From: Larimichthys crocea
Lineage: Eukaryota > Chordata > Actinopteri > Sciaenidae
Length of the DNA stretch: 64,000 nucleotides
NCBI RefSeq assembly: GCF_000972845.2
Contig: NC_040033.1
Coordinates: 2,660,790-2,724,789, forward strand
Reading direction: 5' to 3'
Positions within the stretch are counted from its first letter, which is position 1. Each line of letters starts with the position of its first letter. The notes beneath the pieces are model-generated. The model was not told the origin of the DNA and made no database searches. It saw only the letters and a list, made by a program, of their open reading frames with translations. Below are positions 35,580-48,393 of the stretch, piece by piece. Position numbers and translations under genes: made by a program.

Positions 35580-36410
35580 CTCAAAGGTTTTCACTGTGCA
35601 GGCTGGGAGGCCTGTCAGGAGGGTGTTACAGTAATCAAGTCATCAGATGACCACAGCCTCTATCAGGAGTTGGGTAGCATGTTAAGTCAAGTAAGGCCTG
35701 ATTTTTCTTATGTTGTAAAGTGCAAAGGGACTGGGCAACTGAGGCAACGTGATTAGAGAAGGTTAGTTCCTCATTAATCATGAGATCAAGTACTACCGTA
35801 ATAGGGGCGAGACATAGGGAGACGATTAGGAGTAGTTTTTGGCTGGTAGGACCGGCAGTTCAACAGAGTTCAACAGACAACAGCTATTTCTGTTGAGTGA
35901 CCACTCTTGAAACCAGAATGATTTGGATCAAGAAGGTTGTTCAGTGAGAGGAATTCTGAGAGCCTGTTCAATAGCCTTGGATAGGAAGGAAGAAGAAGTG
36001 AGACAGTACAATAGTTCTCAACCTGAGCAGGGTTAAAAGAGGGTTTCTTAAGTAGAGGTGTTACCTGTTACCTACCTCGCATCATATGCGTGATAGCTGG
36101 TTGGGCTAATGGATTGAAGTAGGTTTTTTGGTATAGCATCCAACAAGTCAGCTGTTTGGATACCTCACTCTCAAAGAGGGGTGTAAAGGCACAAAGTGAA
36201 GTGCCAGCAACCGTGATCTTTTGAGCTCATTGGCTATCTTGGATTTGAGCCATTTGAGCTCTAAACTTGGTGCGCAGCAATCGGAGGGTATCATTGTACA
36301 CTGGGCGAGATTGGTTGGATTGAGCAGTCCTCGTACTGTAGATAGAGGACACAGTTTGTCACCTGCAGTTTGCCTGGCCGTGCTTCACTCAGAACAGGCT
36401 GATTTATATT
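35580..36410 (-). mobile_element. Decayed LINE fragment, RT and linker region
   Basis: On the minus strand, interrupted frames give the EN-RT linker (36400-36080), then an RT start with LPFLSKAIE-like sequence (about 35980-35950) and a Gly-His-Ser-like GFKSGHSTE equivalent near 35910. Further on, about 35790-35590, is an LCLL-type segment that on the plus strand reads TGTTACAGTAATCAAGTCAT. It is the same general organisation as the L2 copies but far more decayed. The family is probably the one that supplies the T1 tail. Confidence 0.5.
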
Positions 36411-39400
36411 AATGACACAAAACCTTTTTGAGATGGATTTTGGTGCTTTAAACCACAAATCTAACTTTTTCTGGATATCAACAATTGAAATAAAACACTA
36501 GAAAAGTGTAAAAAAGACCTTAAATAATGGAACACCAAAACCATTCATTAAGGTACTGTGAAGGTGACTTTTCAGATGTAATGATACAGCATTACACAAC
36601 CTAAAACATTATGTTTGTTATAATAACAGCCATTTTAAAACTTATACTTTAATGCTATCAGTACAGACTTTGGTGCAAATTGATAAAAAACAAAACTCAA
36701 TGAACCTTAAATACTAAAAAAAGAACAATACTAATTACCACGCATGGCCCAACTGTCTGACTACAGATGAAACAATATAATGTTATAAACCTGTCTGCTG
36801 AAGGTAGCTTAATATTTATTGTACAGGCATGAGAGCATCAATTCTCTCATTTAATCTTGACAAGATGCCAAGAAATGTCAAAACCTAAAGTAACCTTTGT
36901 TACACAGCACTGAGTGTGTTTCCGTCACTGTTTGAGGTCGAGATGCTTCCGTTTTGATTGCTGGCCGTTTGGTGATACAGATGATAGATACCAAACTTGA
37001 AAAAGTATTGAAAGATTTCGTAGTGCTCTACTGGAGAGTTCAGTGTTAAATCAACTCACAAAGCAACATCAAGATGAAGACACACAACAAAGAGAGGAGC
37101 TGAGATGGGCCATGTTTGAATTTAATGAATTAGATAACATGAGTCCTTGAAGCAGGAGTTGTCCCTGTGTCTGTTTGAAGTGTGAAAGAGGTTCTGGCTC
37201 TGATATAAAAGCAGATCTCATTCCAGATTTTGAGTTTGTATGTGTGTGTATAAAGCATCTTTGATCACAGTTGCTTTTAAAACTCATACAGGGGTTGAGT
37301 GTTTGTGAGATGGCTCTAGTTACATGCTCCTGTCTTGTTTTAAAGTAATTACACTCCACCCACTAACACACTGCTGAAAAATGTGTGCAGAGGTGACTGA
37401 GTGACAGAATAAAGGGTGGAGCTGGTGCATTGGGATCAAATTTCTATCTATTTCATGTCAGAGTGATAAATACTGGCAGAGCCAGAGTGGGCAACAGAGT
37501 GAATTTCAAATACGATGGCTAGACAAAGCTGCTGTTTTTTTTTTTGTTGTTGTTTTTTCAGCAACTAAAGCACTGATCTAAAGCTAAATTACCCCTTAAA
37601 TTAATTGTGTCTTAATAATGAAACAAATTGCAGAATTGAAAAATTCATTTTAATGTAAAGCTTGATAATGGAATGATTTGTCAAATTATAGAAGCCTGGT
37701 GATTTGAAATCCTTGCTGTTAGTTCAGTGATCAGATCATCTTTCTGTGGTCAGAGACCAAGCTGGGAGACTACAGTAACATTTAAGGGGCAGGTGGGGAA
37801 TTAAATATTCACAGTGCTCCTCTGTAATTTATCTCATAGTTCTGTACATTTTAGTGAAATCACAGGATATGATTGGTAATAGAAATGGACATCCAGCAGC
37901 ACAAAGACAAAAGGAAAACCTCCATAGGGTCTCTTTCTGAGTCACAACTCACTCAAATCTGAACACACCAACATGAAACACTGATATCATTCAGTGTGAC
38001 TTTCACCTTCTGACGACATGATTACATCTGATGTCCACTGTGAAGAAACGTCCATAAATGCACTAAGAAAGACTCTTCAGAAGCTGAAAATCATTGTTTT
38101 TAAGTTTCCTTCAGTATCAAAGCAGTCCAGTTGTAGTTTTCTATTCACTCATGGGTGCATTGTAAACAGGAACTTTTCATTTATTAATTAAACAGAGTTT
38201 AATGGTGCCAATTTGCCAAAATCTAAACAAATATTGGCTAACTGACATGACATCTGATGAGCTTCTGTGAACTCTTGCTCTTCTTTCCTGTTGTCACGTT
38301 GGGACAACGTGACGACAGAACCTGAACCTGATAAATTGGTGTTGCCATGTTTCCGTGTGACATCTGTGAAAGTTACACAGTATGTCATCCAAACACTAAA
38401 TGAATGATGAAGGCACAGCAGCTACAGACCGCTCTGGGTGATGTTTTTATGCTTCTTTTTACACTGCTTTTATGCAGCTAATAGACTGTCAGACACAAAT
38501 GCAATTCTTGAATATCGTGTTTAAATATGCTGAACAGAGTTTTAAGTTATAGAGCTCTACAATGTGCAGCTGTCACGTTAGAAATAAACAGGAGGCGTTA
38601 AGAGAAAATTTGGACTTTTTTACATCAATAAAATGATGCTTTTTTAGACATTTGTGTTTTCATAATGTTATTTTTAATACTTTTTCCAATATAACTAAAA
38701 CACACCACTCTGACTTGTTGCTTTGCCAAAGTAACCATCCCATCCTGATGGGAAAGTGTTCTTTCTCATCACGTTTGTGTCACTTGTACTTTCAAGGGCA
38801 GGTTAGAGGTTTAGTTACATAACCATGCTGCTCACAAAAGGTGTCCACTGTTCCCAACACGTGTTGTTCTCAGGATAGTTTTCAGGTTTCAACAGTGTTA
38901 CATTCAATTTTTCAAGCTGATACACAGTGTGTTTTTTTAATTTCCTGCTGAACTGTGAACTTAAATAACTTTGTAGTAAATGTGAAATTAATCATACTTT
39001 GACAGGAGCTGCCTTATTGCTCACTCCTGTCTTAGAATTTTTTTTGTCAATTTAAAGTATTTGAAAAGTATTACACAGTTGACATATTATGTGCAAAATG
39101 CACTGCGGCTCTCAGGCCATTGCAGTGTGTGTTTGTTTTATTGTGAATTGATGCGATCTGTACATGATCTCTCTGGCCTGTTCTTAAGCCAGACTTGATT
39201 CAGTCTGGTCTGATTAGGCTTGAGTTGGCTTCATGAAACAGCTTAGTCATGGTTCAGTTTGTTAGGTTTATTCAAGCCACTTCATCCATCCTAAAAAGGA
39301 GGCATGGTAATGGGAATGGTCTATCATTAATGGACTCAAGTTCCCAAAGGATGGCTGATTCATTCATTGTCAACATCACCACAGTTGCACTGCAGCATCG

Positions 39401-40400
39401 GTCTACCCTGTTGTCCTTGTTTTCCATTTTCAGACACTGCACAATGCTGCCACCCTGCACCACCACCCTCAGGCCAAAATATCAGCCACAAGATGTAACA
39501 TCTTACACTTACTTACATTATTTACTTCTCACTTGATTTATTACCTCACTAAACAGTTTCTTATGACTTCATGGTCTCTAGTCTTTCTCCACAAAGCATG
39601 ATTCTCATTTTGTGAATTATGGTCCCATTTAGACTAAAATAGACAATAAAGCAGGGGATGCTTCAGTGTGGCTATCTTGTGATTGACAAGTAATTTTCAG
39701 TAAGTCTGTCCAGTGGCTGATGAAACTCAGATCAGACTGTCAAACTATGCAGTGCTGATCAAATATGAATCAAGATTCTGTCACTGCGTTGACTTTTTTC
39801 TCTCACAGATGTTTTCACAAACATAAATTTTAATTTACTGTTGTAGCTCTAATACGATAAAGTGTGAGACCAACTCGCAGTGCGTCACCAACCAGCTCTA
39901 CGCTCTTGTCCAACTATATTGCTTCTGGGTCCATAGAAATACTTGTCCACAAACCAGTAGGCGATGTCATGGTACTTATTTGCAGCTTATTTTCAGTGTG
40001 TTAGCGCATCGTTTGGAAAAAGCAGCACCACTCAGTCATGTCAGGAAGAAAGAAATAATTATGGTGTCCATTGTTGTCAGGGCAACAATTAACACATGAA
40101 CAGCTGTGAGGCCACATACTCACAAATACACACACACACAAAGACGTTTGTGAGCTATTATTATTATAATTACAGATGCTACCAACCAGTAAACTGTTTT
40201 TTTAAGTTTTGCTATCTGTGCAGGCTGATATTGGTTGGTGTATAATTTCATTCCCCTGCAGTGTGTGAGTGTGTGAATTTGCATGTGTGTGTGGAGGATG
40301 TCCATGTGTGGTAGTATAATGCCCTCTCAGCACAGGAAGGTTGCGATGTGGTAACAGCCTCTTTTCTCGATTAATTATCACGGCTAATTAAGTGGAATAG

Positions 40401-40402
<2 letters not shown>
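36411..40402. other. Unassigned intergenic DNA, 4 kb
   Basis: I see no gene. There is a T-run at 37533-37545, a 9-bp-stem hairpin at 38293-38313 and a CA-rich stretch at about 40120-40142. The open frames 37069-37359, 38188-38388 and 39249-39536 have no recognised content. Confidence 0.45.

Positions 40403-40460
<58 letters not shown>
40403..40460. repeat. (CA)n microsatellite, about 29 units
   Basis: An uninterrupted 58-bp AC tract. Confidence 0.95.
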
Positions 40461-40462
<2 letters not shown>

Positions 40463-40654
40463 TCAGCTACACAGGACCATTACATGGCAGTGGTAACAAC
40501 CAATGCATGGATCACAACGCTGCTTAATTTTCTCGACAGTGTAGTCAGAATGTCCCATTTAACTCCTGGATATGGGTGAAGGCCTAACATTAACTGACAA
40601 TGTTACCACAAAGCATCATGCAGGCTGTCATTTAAAGACACAATAGATCAGGTC

Positions 40655-41130
40655 ACATTTACATTTAGTCATTTAGCTGACAATTTTATCTAAAGCGGCT
40701 TACAAAAAAGGAAAGAATCAACGTATAGTGTGACTAGGACATGTTAGTGCAGCAATAAGCACTGTGACAGTTGTAGAGGGGGATAGATTTATCATGTCCA
40801 GTTGTTGGTAGTGTTGTAGAGGAGGTCCTCTCTGAAGAGCTGGAGGTCTTCAGGAGCTTTTTAAAGTTAAAGAGGGACGCCCCTGGTCTGGTGGGCACTG
40901 GTAGAAAGTTCCACCAACGGGATTATCCTGAGTGTATGGGTGGCAGAGCCAGGCAGCGTTCATTGGAGGACGACAACAGTCAGGAGGTAACACATGCCTG
41001 TAAAAGGGCATTCAGGTAAATGGGTGTAGAACCGGAGACTACTTTGTAGGTATGCATTAATGAATCTGAATTTAATTAAAAGGTAGCCAGTGGACCACAG
41101 TCTGTATTAGTAGTTGGGTAGCATGTTGAG
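40655..41130 (-). mobile_element. LINE 3' end (family T1), copy 2
   Basis: The tail ACATTTACATTTAGTCATTT and ATCTAAAGCGGCTTAC is followed without a break by GTTGGTAGTGTTGTAGAGGA, then TCTGAAGAGCTGGAGGTCTT. On the minus strand 41110-40800 encodes broken C-terminal RT pieces (HYKVVSG-like, FNFKKLLKTS). The fragment is a 5'-truncated, dead copy. It acts as the undisturbed reference for the interrupted copy at 22.97 kb. Confidence 0.6.
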
Positions 41131-43189
41131 TTAGGTAAGCTGACTTTGATTATCGATCATATTAACTATTGTTAAAATTATTCAGAATTTTAGCTTTTTT
41201 TGAAACAAAAAAGTGCAATATAATTTCATATAAATGAGGTTTACTGACCCTAAATTATAGAAATGTTATTTGGTATTTGGTAGTTTGGTATTCATGAGTT
41301 GGTATTGAGTTGACTGACAATGTTGTGTTATGTTACGTTTTAAACAGTCAAACCAGACTGGGGTCAAACTTCACGATAGAGGAACACTGCATAGAGGGTT
41401 AAGTTTTCTCATGTTATATTATGTTGTGATGATAAAGTTGTATTGTAGTATTGTTTCAGCCTGAGGTAGATTCTTACCAGATCAATGACGTGTCAGGATC
41501 TATGTTCTCTTCTAGATCTTTCACTATTTTCTTTATCATTATTTATTAATTTAATTTAAGAGAGAGAGTGTGTTTTGTGTTCACCACCAGTTGTAAGTTG
41601 TGATCTGATCTGGAAATCAATATGCTGTTTAGATTGTGAAGAGAGGAATGACATAACCCTCTACATCACAGAGGAAGTCCCCTTTCTTTCCCATTTTTCA
41701 TCTTCTGATGCTTTGCCATAAAAGTACTGTTATGCCACAATGTGGTTTTGGGTGAATTGTGGCTGTTAAAATTTATTGAGTCATGTAAGTAATTTCTCAC
41801 TTCACGAGAAAATTTAATTAGCTGGGAGTTAGACGAAGTCAGGCAGTGCCAAACGATAACATCTGGGGCCACCACACTGAGCCTCTTTAGAAACCTGTGA
41901 ATAACATCATGAAGACCCCATGTTAATGCAGTTTATAGTTCAAAAAGGAGAGGACCAAACACAACCTGTTGACATGAAATTGGAACATTGTTGTCATACA
42001 TATGTATCATTGTATTCTGAAGATTTCTCTTAATCAGAACTAACAACCCCAGCTTGGACACACCTTTTGTACCATATTGTTTTAGGCCTGTGACTCCTTA
42101 AACAAGCTTTCATTTAAATTCAAAATCTCCTACTAGGTCATTTTCTACGACACAGCCAAGCAGATGTCTTTCACCGTAACACCCCTGTAAAGTTCAGGCA
42201 ATGAAGCAAAACTCTGATTATGGATAATAACTGCCACCCTCTCAGGGGCAATATGACCAGGTCTTGCAGGACTTCTGAAAGTCGAGGCTTTCAGTCGTGA
42301 CCTGTGATTCATGATGGAGAATGACAGCCTCCCTGTGTTTTATAGGGCAAGCTGACACCTGATTGGATGCTTAGTGAACCACTGTGTCACAGTTTAGAAA
42401 ATAGAACCAAAGCATGGCATAGTTAAAGCTTGGTTTTCCAGTTATGACTTAAAATTTCTTCCCTTACTCATAATATTTGGACAATGTTTGCTAAAAAATA
42501 TAATGTTTGAATGCTGGAAATCTAAAAAAAAGGAAGTGAGTGAGCGGGATTGTCCTTTAAATTACATCTATTTTATGTAACTGATTATATTTCTATGTGA
42601 AGGTATCTGTGCTCATCACATTTTTTCCATTTCATTTCCACATACTAAGAAAAGCCTCCCGTGCACATCTCTCTCTTTTCAGCGCCTTTCCATCACCACA
42701 GTCGCTGCCATTGGGAGCAATTCAGTTCCTGATTGGAACTCATGCCGCTGTAGACAAAAAGTAGTAAAATAGCTCATTTGGTGAGCCATTATTCGCTTCG
42801 ACTCCCATTCTAAATGAAACACCTGGCTCAGAATGACTTCATTCATCTGAGTTCTCTTTAACTCTACAGCTGGCAGCATTTCACCTATTACAGTAAATAT
42901 AAAGAGCAGAATCTCAGAGGGCATCCAGAGAGGAGAAAATGGTCACATCATGACTCCAAATACATGTCTATTTAAGATAGCTATGTTCACAAAAAGCAGT
43001 CACACTGCAAATACTTCAAAACTCTAAAAACACATCAGTTGTTCAGTTTAACATCGTTTCCAAAGGCAGCAGTCTCATTCAGCTGTTTTCAAGACTCTAA
43101 TGTGGAAATGATTTGGTTATCCAGAAGAAACTGTAGTAATTAGAGCTGAAACTTTTTTTCACTATAACTGCATCCATCTATTTTTGAAA
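41131..43189. other. Unassigned DNA
   Basis: No gene is recognised. The open frames 41666-41875 and 42679-42924 carry no known motif. Confidence 0.45.
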
Positions 43190-43565
43190 CCACCTTTTTT
43201 CCCCTCACAAAGGGCTGGACCCATTCCCAGAATGCACTGTCAGAGAGTTAGGGTCCACCCTGGACAGGTCAAGAATCAGTGTCGCCGGATTCTTCTATAT
43301 ATCCCCCAAGCCAGGTGGGGGATGTATAGCCCCATTCCTGCATGGCATTCGCATGCTCTCCTTGTGTGTGGGTTCTCTCCAGCTTCATCCACAGTCCAAA
43401 GACATGCAGGTCAACTGGTGACTAACCGACTTGCCTATAGACGTGAATGTGAGTTTGAATGTTTGCTTGTCTCTGTTTGGCGACCAGGGTGTACCCCATC
43501 ACTCACTCATTGCTAGCTAGGATTGGCTCCAGCCCCCATGACCTTGATAAAAATAAGTGGTTCTG
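43190..43565 (+). repeat. Fish interspersed repeat (family R1), longer copy
   Basis: Contains CATTCGCATGCTCTCCTTGT, then GTGTGGGTTCTCTCCAGCTT and AGTCCAAAGACATGCAGGTC. Near the end are GGCGACCAGGGTGTACCCC and GGCTCCAGCCCCCATGACC. This is a very common teleost repeat, probably SINE-like. A partial reverse copy is at 18.07 kb. The open frame 43184-43516 across it is not a gene. Confidence 0.6.
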
Positions 43566-43628
43566 GAAAAAGAAAGAATGAAAATAAAAAGACGCCGGCT
43601 TTAGATATTACATGTCATGACCCAAAGG

Positions 43629-44387
43629 TAGTGATAGCAGCGCGACACTGAAGCTTCGATACATGCTTCAAACCCTGAACTACAATTTCTTAGAACCACT
43701 GCTTCGAAGCTTGCTTTGATGCGAAAAAAAAACACGTCACATATGACGTCCAAAGCAGCAGCGGCTTCATTGCCAGAATGAATCACCTGACTCCAATCAG
43801 GCGATTCAGTGGCACTGCCTCGTCTCGATTCTGACAGGTGACAGGTTGAGACGCCTCTTTAAACTGGCAAAACCATTTTTATGCACACCAGCCTCATCAG
43901 TTCGTTGGGAGCAAGTGTTTTCAAAATGTGGAGAAATTGTGAGCAAAAAAAGAAACAAACTCAATCCAAAAGCTGTTGAAAAAATAATGTATCTCAATAA
44001 AAATCTTTGACTGCCCCTCACCCTCACCCTACATAATCACCCTCTGCCATAGTTACACAAGCCCAACCACCTAAACCTGTCACAACCTGTGTCAACCTGA
44101 ACATAATCAGTCTCTGTGTGTGCGGGTGCGCATGTATGTAATTAAAAGCGTCCTGTCTACCAACTAGCCTGCCTAATTTGACTGCAGGCTGGCACTTCGC
44201 CAGGAGAGGTCACTGTAACTGAAGCTTCGAGTAATTAACCCATTTCCGAAACAATTGGCTCAAATGGTTCAGTGTAGAGTTGCACGATACCCACGGTATA
44301 CTCGCCCAGGGCGCAAATGTGGCCAGGACCGGCACTGGTGACAACTCTAGTTCAGTGCTTCACAAAAGCTTCATTTGCCCATCACTA
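43629..44387 (+). mobile_element. Non-autonomous hAT copy C, 759 bp
   Basis: The ends TAGTGATAGCAGCGCGACAC and ...TTGCCCATCACTA match the ends of copies A and B in the opposite orientation. The flanks CCCAAAGG (43621-43628) and CCCAAACG (44388-44395) agree at 7 of 8 bases. The 5' end, the last coding exon and the 3' end are kept, and about 2 kb of the interior is deleted. A short foreign piece with the hAT-end-like motif (about 44278-44349) sits near the right end. It could only move with transposase supplied from elsewhere. Confidence 0.88.
43853..44010 (+). pseudogene. hATC dimerisation-domain remnant in copy C
   Basis: Plus-strand codons read LFKLAKPFLCTPASS, then EQVFSKCGEIVSKKRN and end at a TGA (44008-44010). 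This is the C-terminal hATC block of the A/B/C transposase family. The usual ERVFS is EQVFS here. Upstream domains are deleted. Confidence 0.8.
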
Positions 44388-44395
44388 CCCAAACG

Positions 44396-45167
44396 TCCTT
44401 AAAATCCTTGAAAGTCTGAGCATTTAAGGTAAATAAATGAAGGCCTTCAAAGTTTTTAAACATTTATAGATTTTGTGCAAGAATAGAAATTAAAGTTCAT
44501 TCTTTATAAAGAGATGTTCCGATGGCTGCATGTGTGTCCCCAGTGAGCCTGGAAAGCCCTTGGAACCATCCTTCATTACACAGACCACATGTTAGCCAGG
44601 TAGCATACTATTGTTAGTTTTCTGGGTGCTACATTTAACATCCAGGTTAGTTTCCTGTGCTATTTATTCCCATAAAGTTTTCCAGAAGCACACACAAACA
44701 CATGTATTGTTTTTGTATCTCTTATCTTTTATTTGAGGATTAGAAATCATGAATTTGTATCTAATTATGGTGTTTTTCTCACCACAGTATTTCCTGGTGC
44801 TGGGCAGTGACAAAGGACCCGAGCCTTGTTTCAGGATGTCTTTTATAGTGCCTGAGTAATCTGTAGAGCATGCTCAGTCCATTTTACTGAACCATACCAA
44901 CCTATGGGGTTGAAATGGGTTTGTAAATTAATTTCTGGATTGAGGTCATGTGTGAATGCGTTGTGGACCACCTTTATGTGTGTAAATACATTTGGTAATA
45001 ATGTTGGATATGGAAAATTACCTGTGGGGTTAAGTGATTTTAGGATTGATTCCAATTAAGGTGGTATGGTCCAGTGGGAGGGGCCAAGTCTTTAAATGGA
45101 GGGGTTCTACACCGCCTAGGGAGTCAGAGAAGGGCTGTGGGGCTGTGTAGACCTGGTGGTGTTTTTG
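44396..45167 (+). other. Possible LTR-like host of hAT-A and hAT-B, left part
   Basis: When hAT-A and hAT-B are removed in thought, 44.8-45.17 kb joins 47.94-48.01 kb and then 60.12-60.19 kb. The joined stretch has a TATA-like TTTAAATGGAGGGG (45093-45106) and, about 160 bp later, an AATAAA (48010-48015). This arrangement recalls an LTR with U3-R-U5. I could not identify matching TG/CA ends or a target duplication. Otherwise there is no gene here. Confidence 0.3.
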
Positions 45168-45175
45168 GTTAGTAC

Positions 45176-47927
45176 TAGTGATGGGTAAATGAAGCTTTTT
45201 GTGAAGCACTGAACCACTTGAGCCAATTGTTTCGAAAATGGGTTCATTACTCGAAGCTTCAGTTATGGTGACCTCTCCTGGCGAAGTGCCAGGCTGCAGT
45301 CAAATTAGGTTAGTTGGTGAACAGGAAGTTCACACGCACACTGGTTATTATGTCCTATTCACAAATGATCAATGTGTGTATTGTGTTACTGAGGAAAGTG
45401 ATAGGAAAATATAACATAGGTTTAGGTGGTAAACCTATGACATAGGTGCGCTTGTGTAACAGAGGATGATTATGTAGGATGGGGGGCAGTCAAAGATTTT
45501 TATTGAGATACATTATTTTTTCAACAGTTTTTGGACTGAGTCGGTTTCTTTTTTTGCTGACAATTTCTCCACATTTTGAAAACACTCTCTCACAAGGAAC
45601 TGATGAGGCTGGTGTACATAAAAATTGTTTTGCCAGTTTAAAAAGGTGAGGATAGACATTTTGATGATTTTGCCAGTATGCCAGTGGGTCTTCTGATTTG
45701 AAGCGGCGGATCAGTCATGTAGCGTTGCACCTCTACTGTAGCATCCTCTGTAGCATTTCTCGCCCTTCTCGCTTCAGATGCATCCCTGTCCAGTGTCTCC
45801 CAAAGGTTTATATCTGAAACACAGACATGACAGTAATCGGTACTGAAAGGTTTCAATTTGCATCGTTTTTTTTTTTTTTTTTTTTTTACATGATTTTATC
45901 AATTGACTCTCTCTAACATTACCCATGGATGATTGATTTTCAACATTTCCTGTTGCTGGTTGAGCTGATGTGGAGGACTCTTCTGTCAGTGTGTCAGGTG
46001 TGGTGTTCCTGATCAGTTGTGAGCATTGTGCCGTCAGCCGTTTTATTGATGCCTGCGCCTGTACCTGACTGTAGAATCCAATAGCTTTGAATCTGGGATC
46101 CAAGAGGGTCGAAAGGGTCATTGCAGTTTGGCTTTCCAAAGTGTCAAATCTGTTTTGCATAGCTGACACCAAGTTCTGTCCCAGTAGTTTGGCTGTGCTG
46201 TGGCTTATATTTCCCATTGTGTCATACATGTACAGCATTAACATTTTTGTCATTGGAATGACTTCTGACCCTGAAACTCTTTTCTCCTCAGAGTTCTATT
46301 GTTGCCTGGTAAAAGGGGGCAAGCAATTGCAGGCACGCAGCAGTAGTTTTATAGTCCTCGGATGACAGGTCTCACATCCGTTTTAAGCATTGCAAGAGCT
46401 GGTGGTGGTGGTGGAGGTGTTTGAAGCATCAGGAACGTGCTGTTCCAGCGTGTGTCCACCTCCTGAATAAGCTTCTTCACTGGCCGATTGAAATGCTCCT
46501 GGACTTCTCTGAGCTTCTCTTTGGCTGTTGTGTTTGTTTTAAAGAAAGTGACTACTTTACGTGCCCTTGTGCATATGTCATCTACACCAGGAGTTGCGTC
46601 AAGGGACTTCTTCACCACTAAATTTAATGAGTGTGCAAAGCAAAGAGCGTGCCTTACATTCAAACTCCTGACAGAGGAAACCATATTAACTCCAGCATCT
46701 GTCACAATTGAAGTTGCCTTCAATGCCCCATTGTTCCATGAGTGACCTTGTTGCAGCAGTGATGTTACTAGCCGTATGAGCTTCAGGGAAAGGCAGCACA
46801 CCCAAAAGCACTGTGGCCAGTCTCTCAGTTATCCACATAATGGCCGGTCACTGCAAGATATGCGTCCATGTTAATGGAGGTCCACATATCAGCAGTCAGG
46901 CTCACAGCCTCTACTCTTTGAACGACCGATTTGGCCTTGGTCTTCTCCATCTCATATCTGTGGACCACCATGTTCTTTAGAGCCTGTCTGGATGGAAGAG
47001 TATATGTGGGATCCAGCAATGCCACAAACTCCTTGAATCCACAGTCATCCACTATGGAAAAAGGCTGTGAGTCGTTCACCACCATGTTCACTAGAGCCTC
47101 ATCTAGCTCTCGCTTCCGGTCCACTAAGACAAATAAATAAAAGAAATAAGAAATAAAAAGAAAATGAATAAAAGAAAATAAGGATGTATGAGAAGTTGCA
47201 TTTTAATGAAGCAGTCCTATGAGTCATGAAATTCAGTAATATCATATTGTGTTATAGCCTACCTTGATTTGTGTTCCCCTGGTTCACAGCAGCTCCATGC
47301 TTGGCAGTGAAGTGCCTAATCATGGAGACGGCATTCCCATGATACTTCAGTTCAGCTGAACACACCAAGCACCAGACCTGTAGAGAAAGCCATTTGTAAA
47401 TAAAAAATGCAATTTGAGTTGATAATGCCATAGCCTAATGGCTACACTCAGTATACATCATTTTACTATAATGCTACTTAAAGATAGATCAGAGCTATAT
47501 TTCTGTACTGAAGATTATTGTTGTATATGTAACTTTACTTTTCCTACGGTACTTATTAGATTATTAAACAGCCAGCGCACTTACCTTATCAGGAGCGATC
47601 AGATTGAAGTGTTCCCACATGTCAGAACAACCTCTCTTCCTGGCTGGCTCCATAATTATCCAAAACGCAATACAATAGCAACAACACTCAAATTCAAAAC
47701 TGTCTCAACCTGTCAGAATGGAGACGAGGCAGTGCCATTCATTCACCTGATTGGACCGCGAACCAGTCAGGTAATTCATTCCGGCAACGAAGCAGTTTCT
47801 GCTTCGGACGTCACATGTCACATGTTTTTTTTCACACCAAAGCAAGCTTCGAAGCAGTGGTTCTATGGAATTGTAGTTCAGGGTTTGAAGCACGTATCAA
47901 AGCTTCAGTGTCGCGCTGCCGTCACTA
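45176..47927 (-). mobile_element. Complete hAT transposon, copy A, 2,752 bp
   Basis: The left end is TAGTGATGGGTAAATGAAGC. The right end, reverse-complemented, is TAGTGACGGCAGCGCGACAC. The flanks carry a perfect 8-bp duplication, GTTAGTAC, at 45168-45175 and 47928-47935. The transposase gene reads on the minus strand with four predicted exons but has several frameshifts. Copy B begins only 88 bp to the right in the same orientation. Confidence 0.95.
45500..47653 (-). pseudogene. hAT-A transposase (BED finger), frameshifted
   Basis: There are four exons on the minus strand with consensus splice sites. Exon 1 (47653-47585) starts MEPARKRGCSDMWEHFNL. Exon 2 (47377-47263) completes a BED finger (WCLVC and, 20 residues later, HFTAKH). 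Exon 3 (47123-45923) holds the RNase-H-like core: SLTADMWTS, SIVTDAGVNMV, LCFAHSLNLVV and VDTRWNSTFLML, then LLDPRFKAIGF. Exon 4 (from 45813) holds hATC with ASSVPCERV-type sequence in the B copy. Joins are in phase. Lesions include a frameshift after GHYVDN, one before KATSIVTDAG, a (CCA)n replacement after FLML, and two 2-bp losses after DVRP and ATIEL. The protein would be an element-mobilising transposase; this copy is dead. Confidence 0.85.
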
Positions 47928-48393
47928 GTTAGTACTGTGTAAATCTAGTTTTCTGAGGCATTTTGTGTTTTTGTTTGCTCACATTTCCATAGACGGTATT
48001 TAAAGGGCAATAAACTAGTGATGGGTAAATGAAGCTTTTGTGAAGCACTGATCCACTTGAGCCAATTGTTTCGGAAATGGGTTCATTACACGAAGCTTCA
48101 GTTATGGTGAAGTGCCAGGCTGCAGTCAAATTAGGTTAGTTGGTGGAAAAGACACTTAATTATGCACATGCACACTTATGTTCTGTTCACAAAAAAATAA
48201 AGATCAATGAGATGATAGATGTGTGTATTGTGTTATTGAGGAGAGTGCTGGGAAAATATGACAGGTTTAGGTGGTAAACCTATGAGATAGGTGTGCTTGT
48301 GTAACTATGGCAAAGGGGGATTATGTAGGATGGGGGACAGTCAAAGATTTTTATTGAGATACATTATTTTACATACAGTAAAATAACATACAT

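Noticed and set aside
43184..43516. 110-codon plus-strand open frame
   Set aside because: It overlaps a common fish interspersed repeat (R1) and has no protein-like conservation I can recognise.
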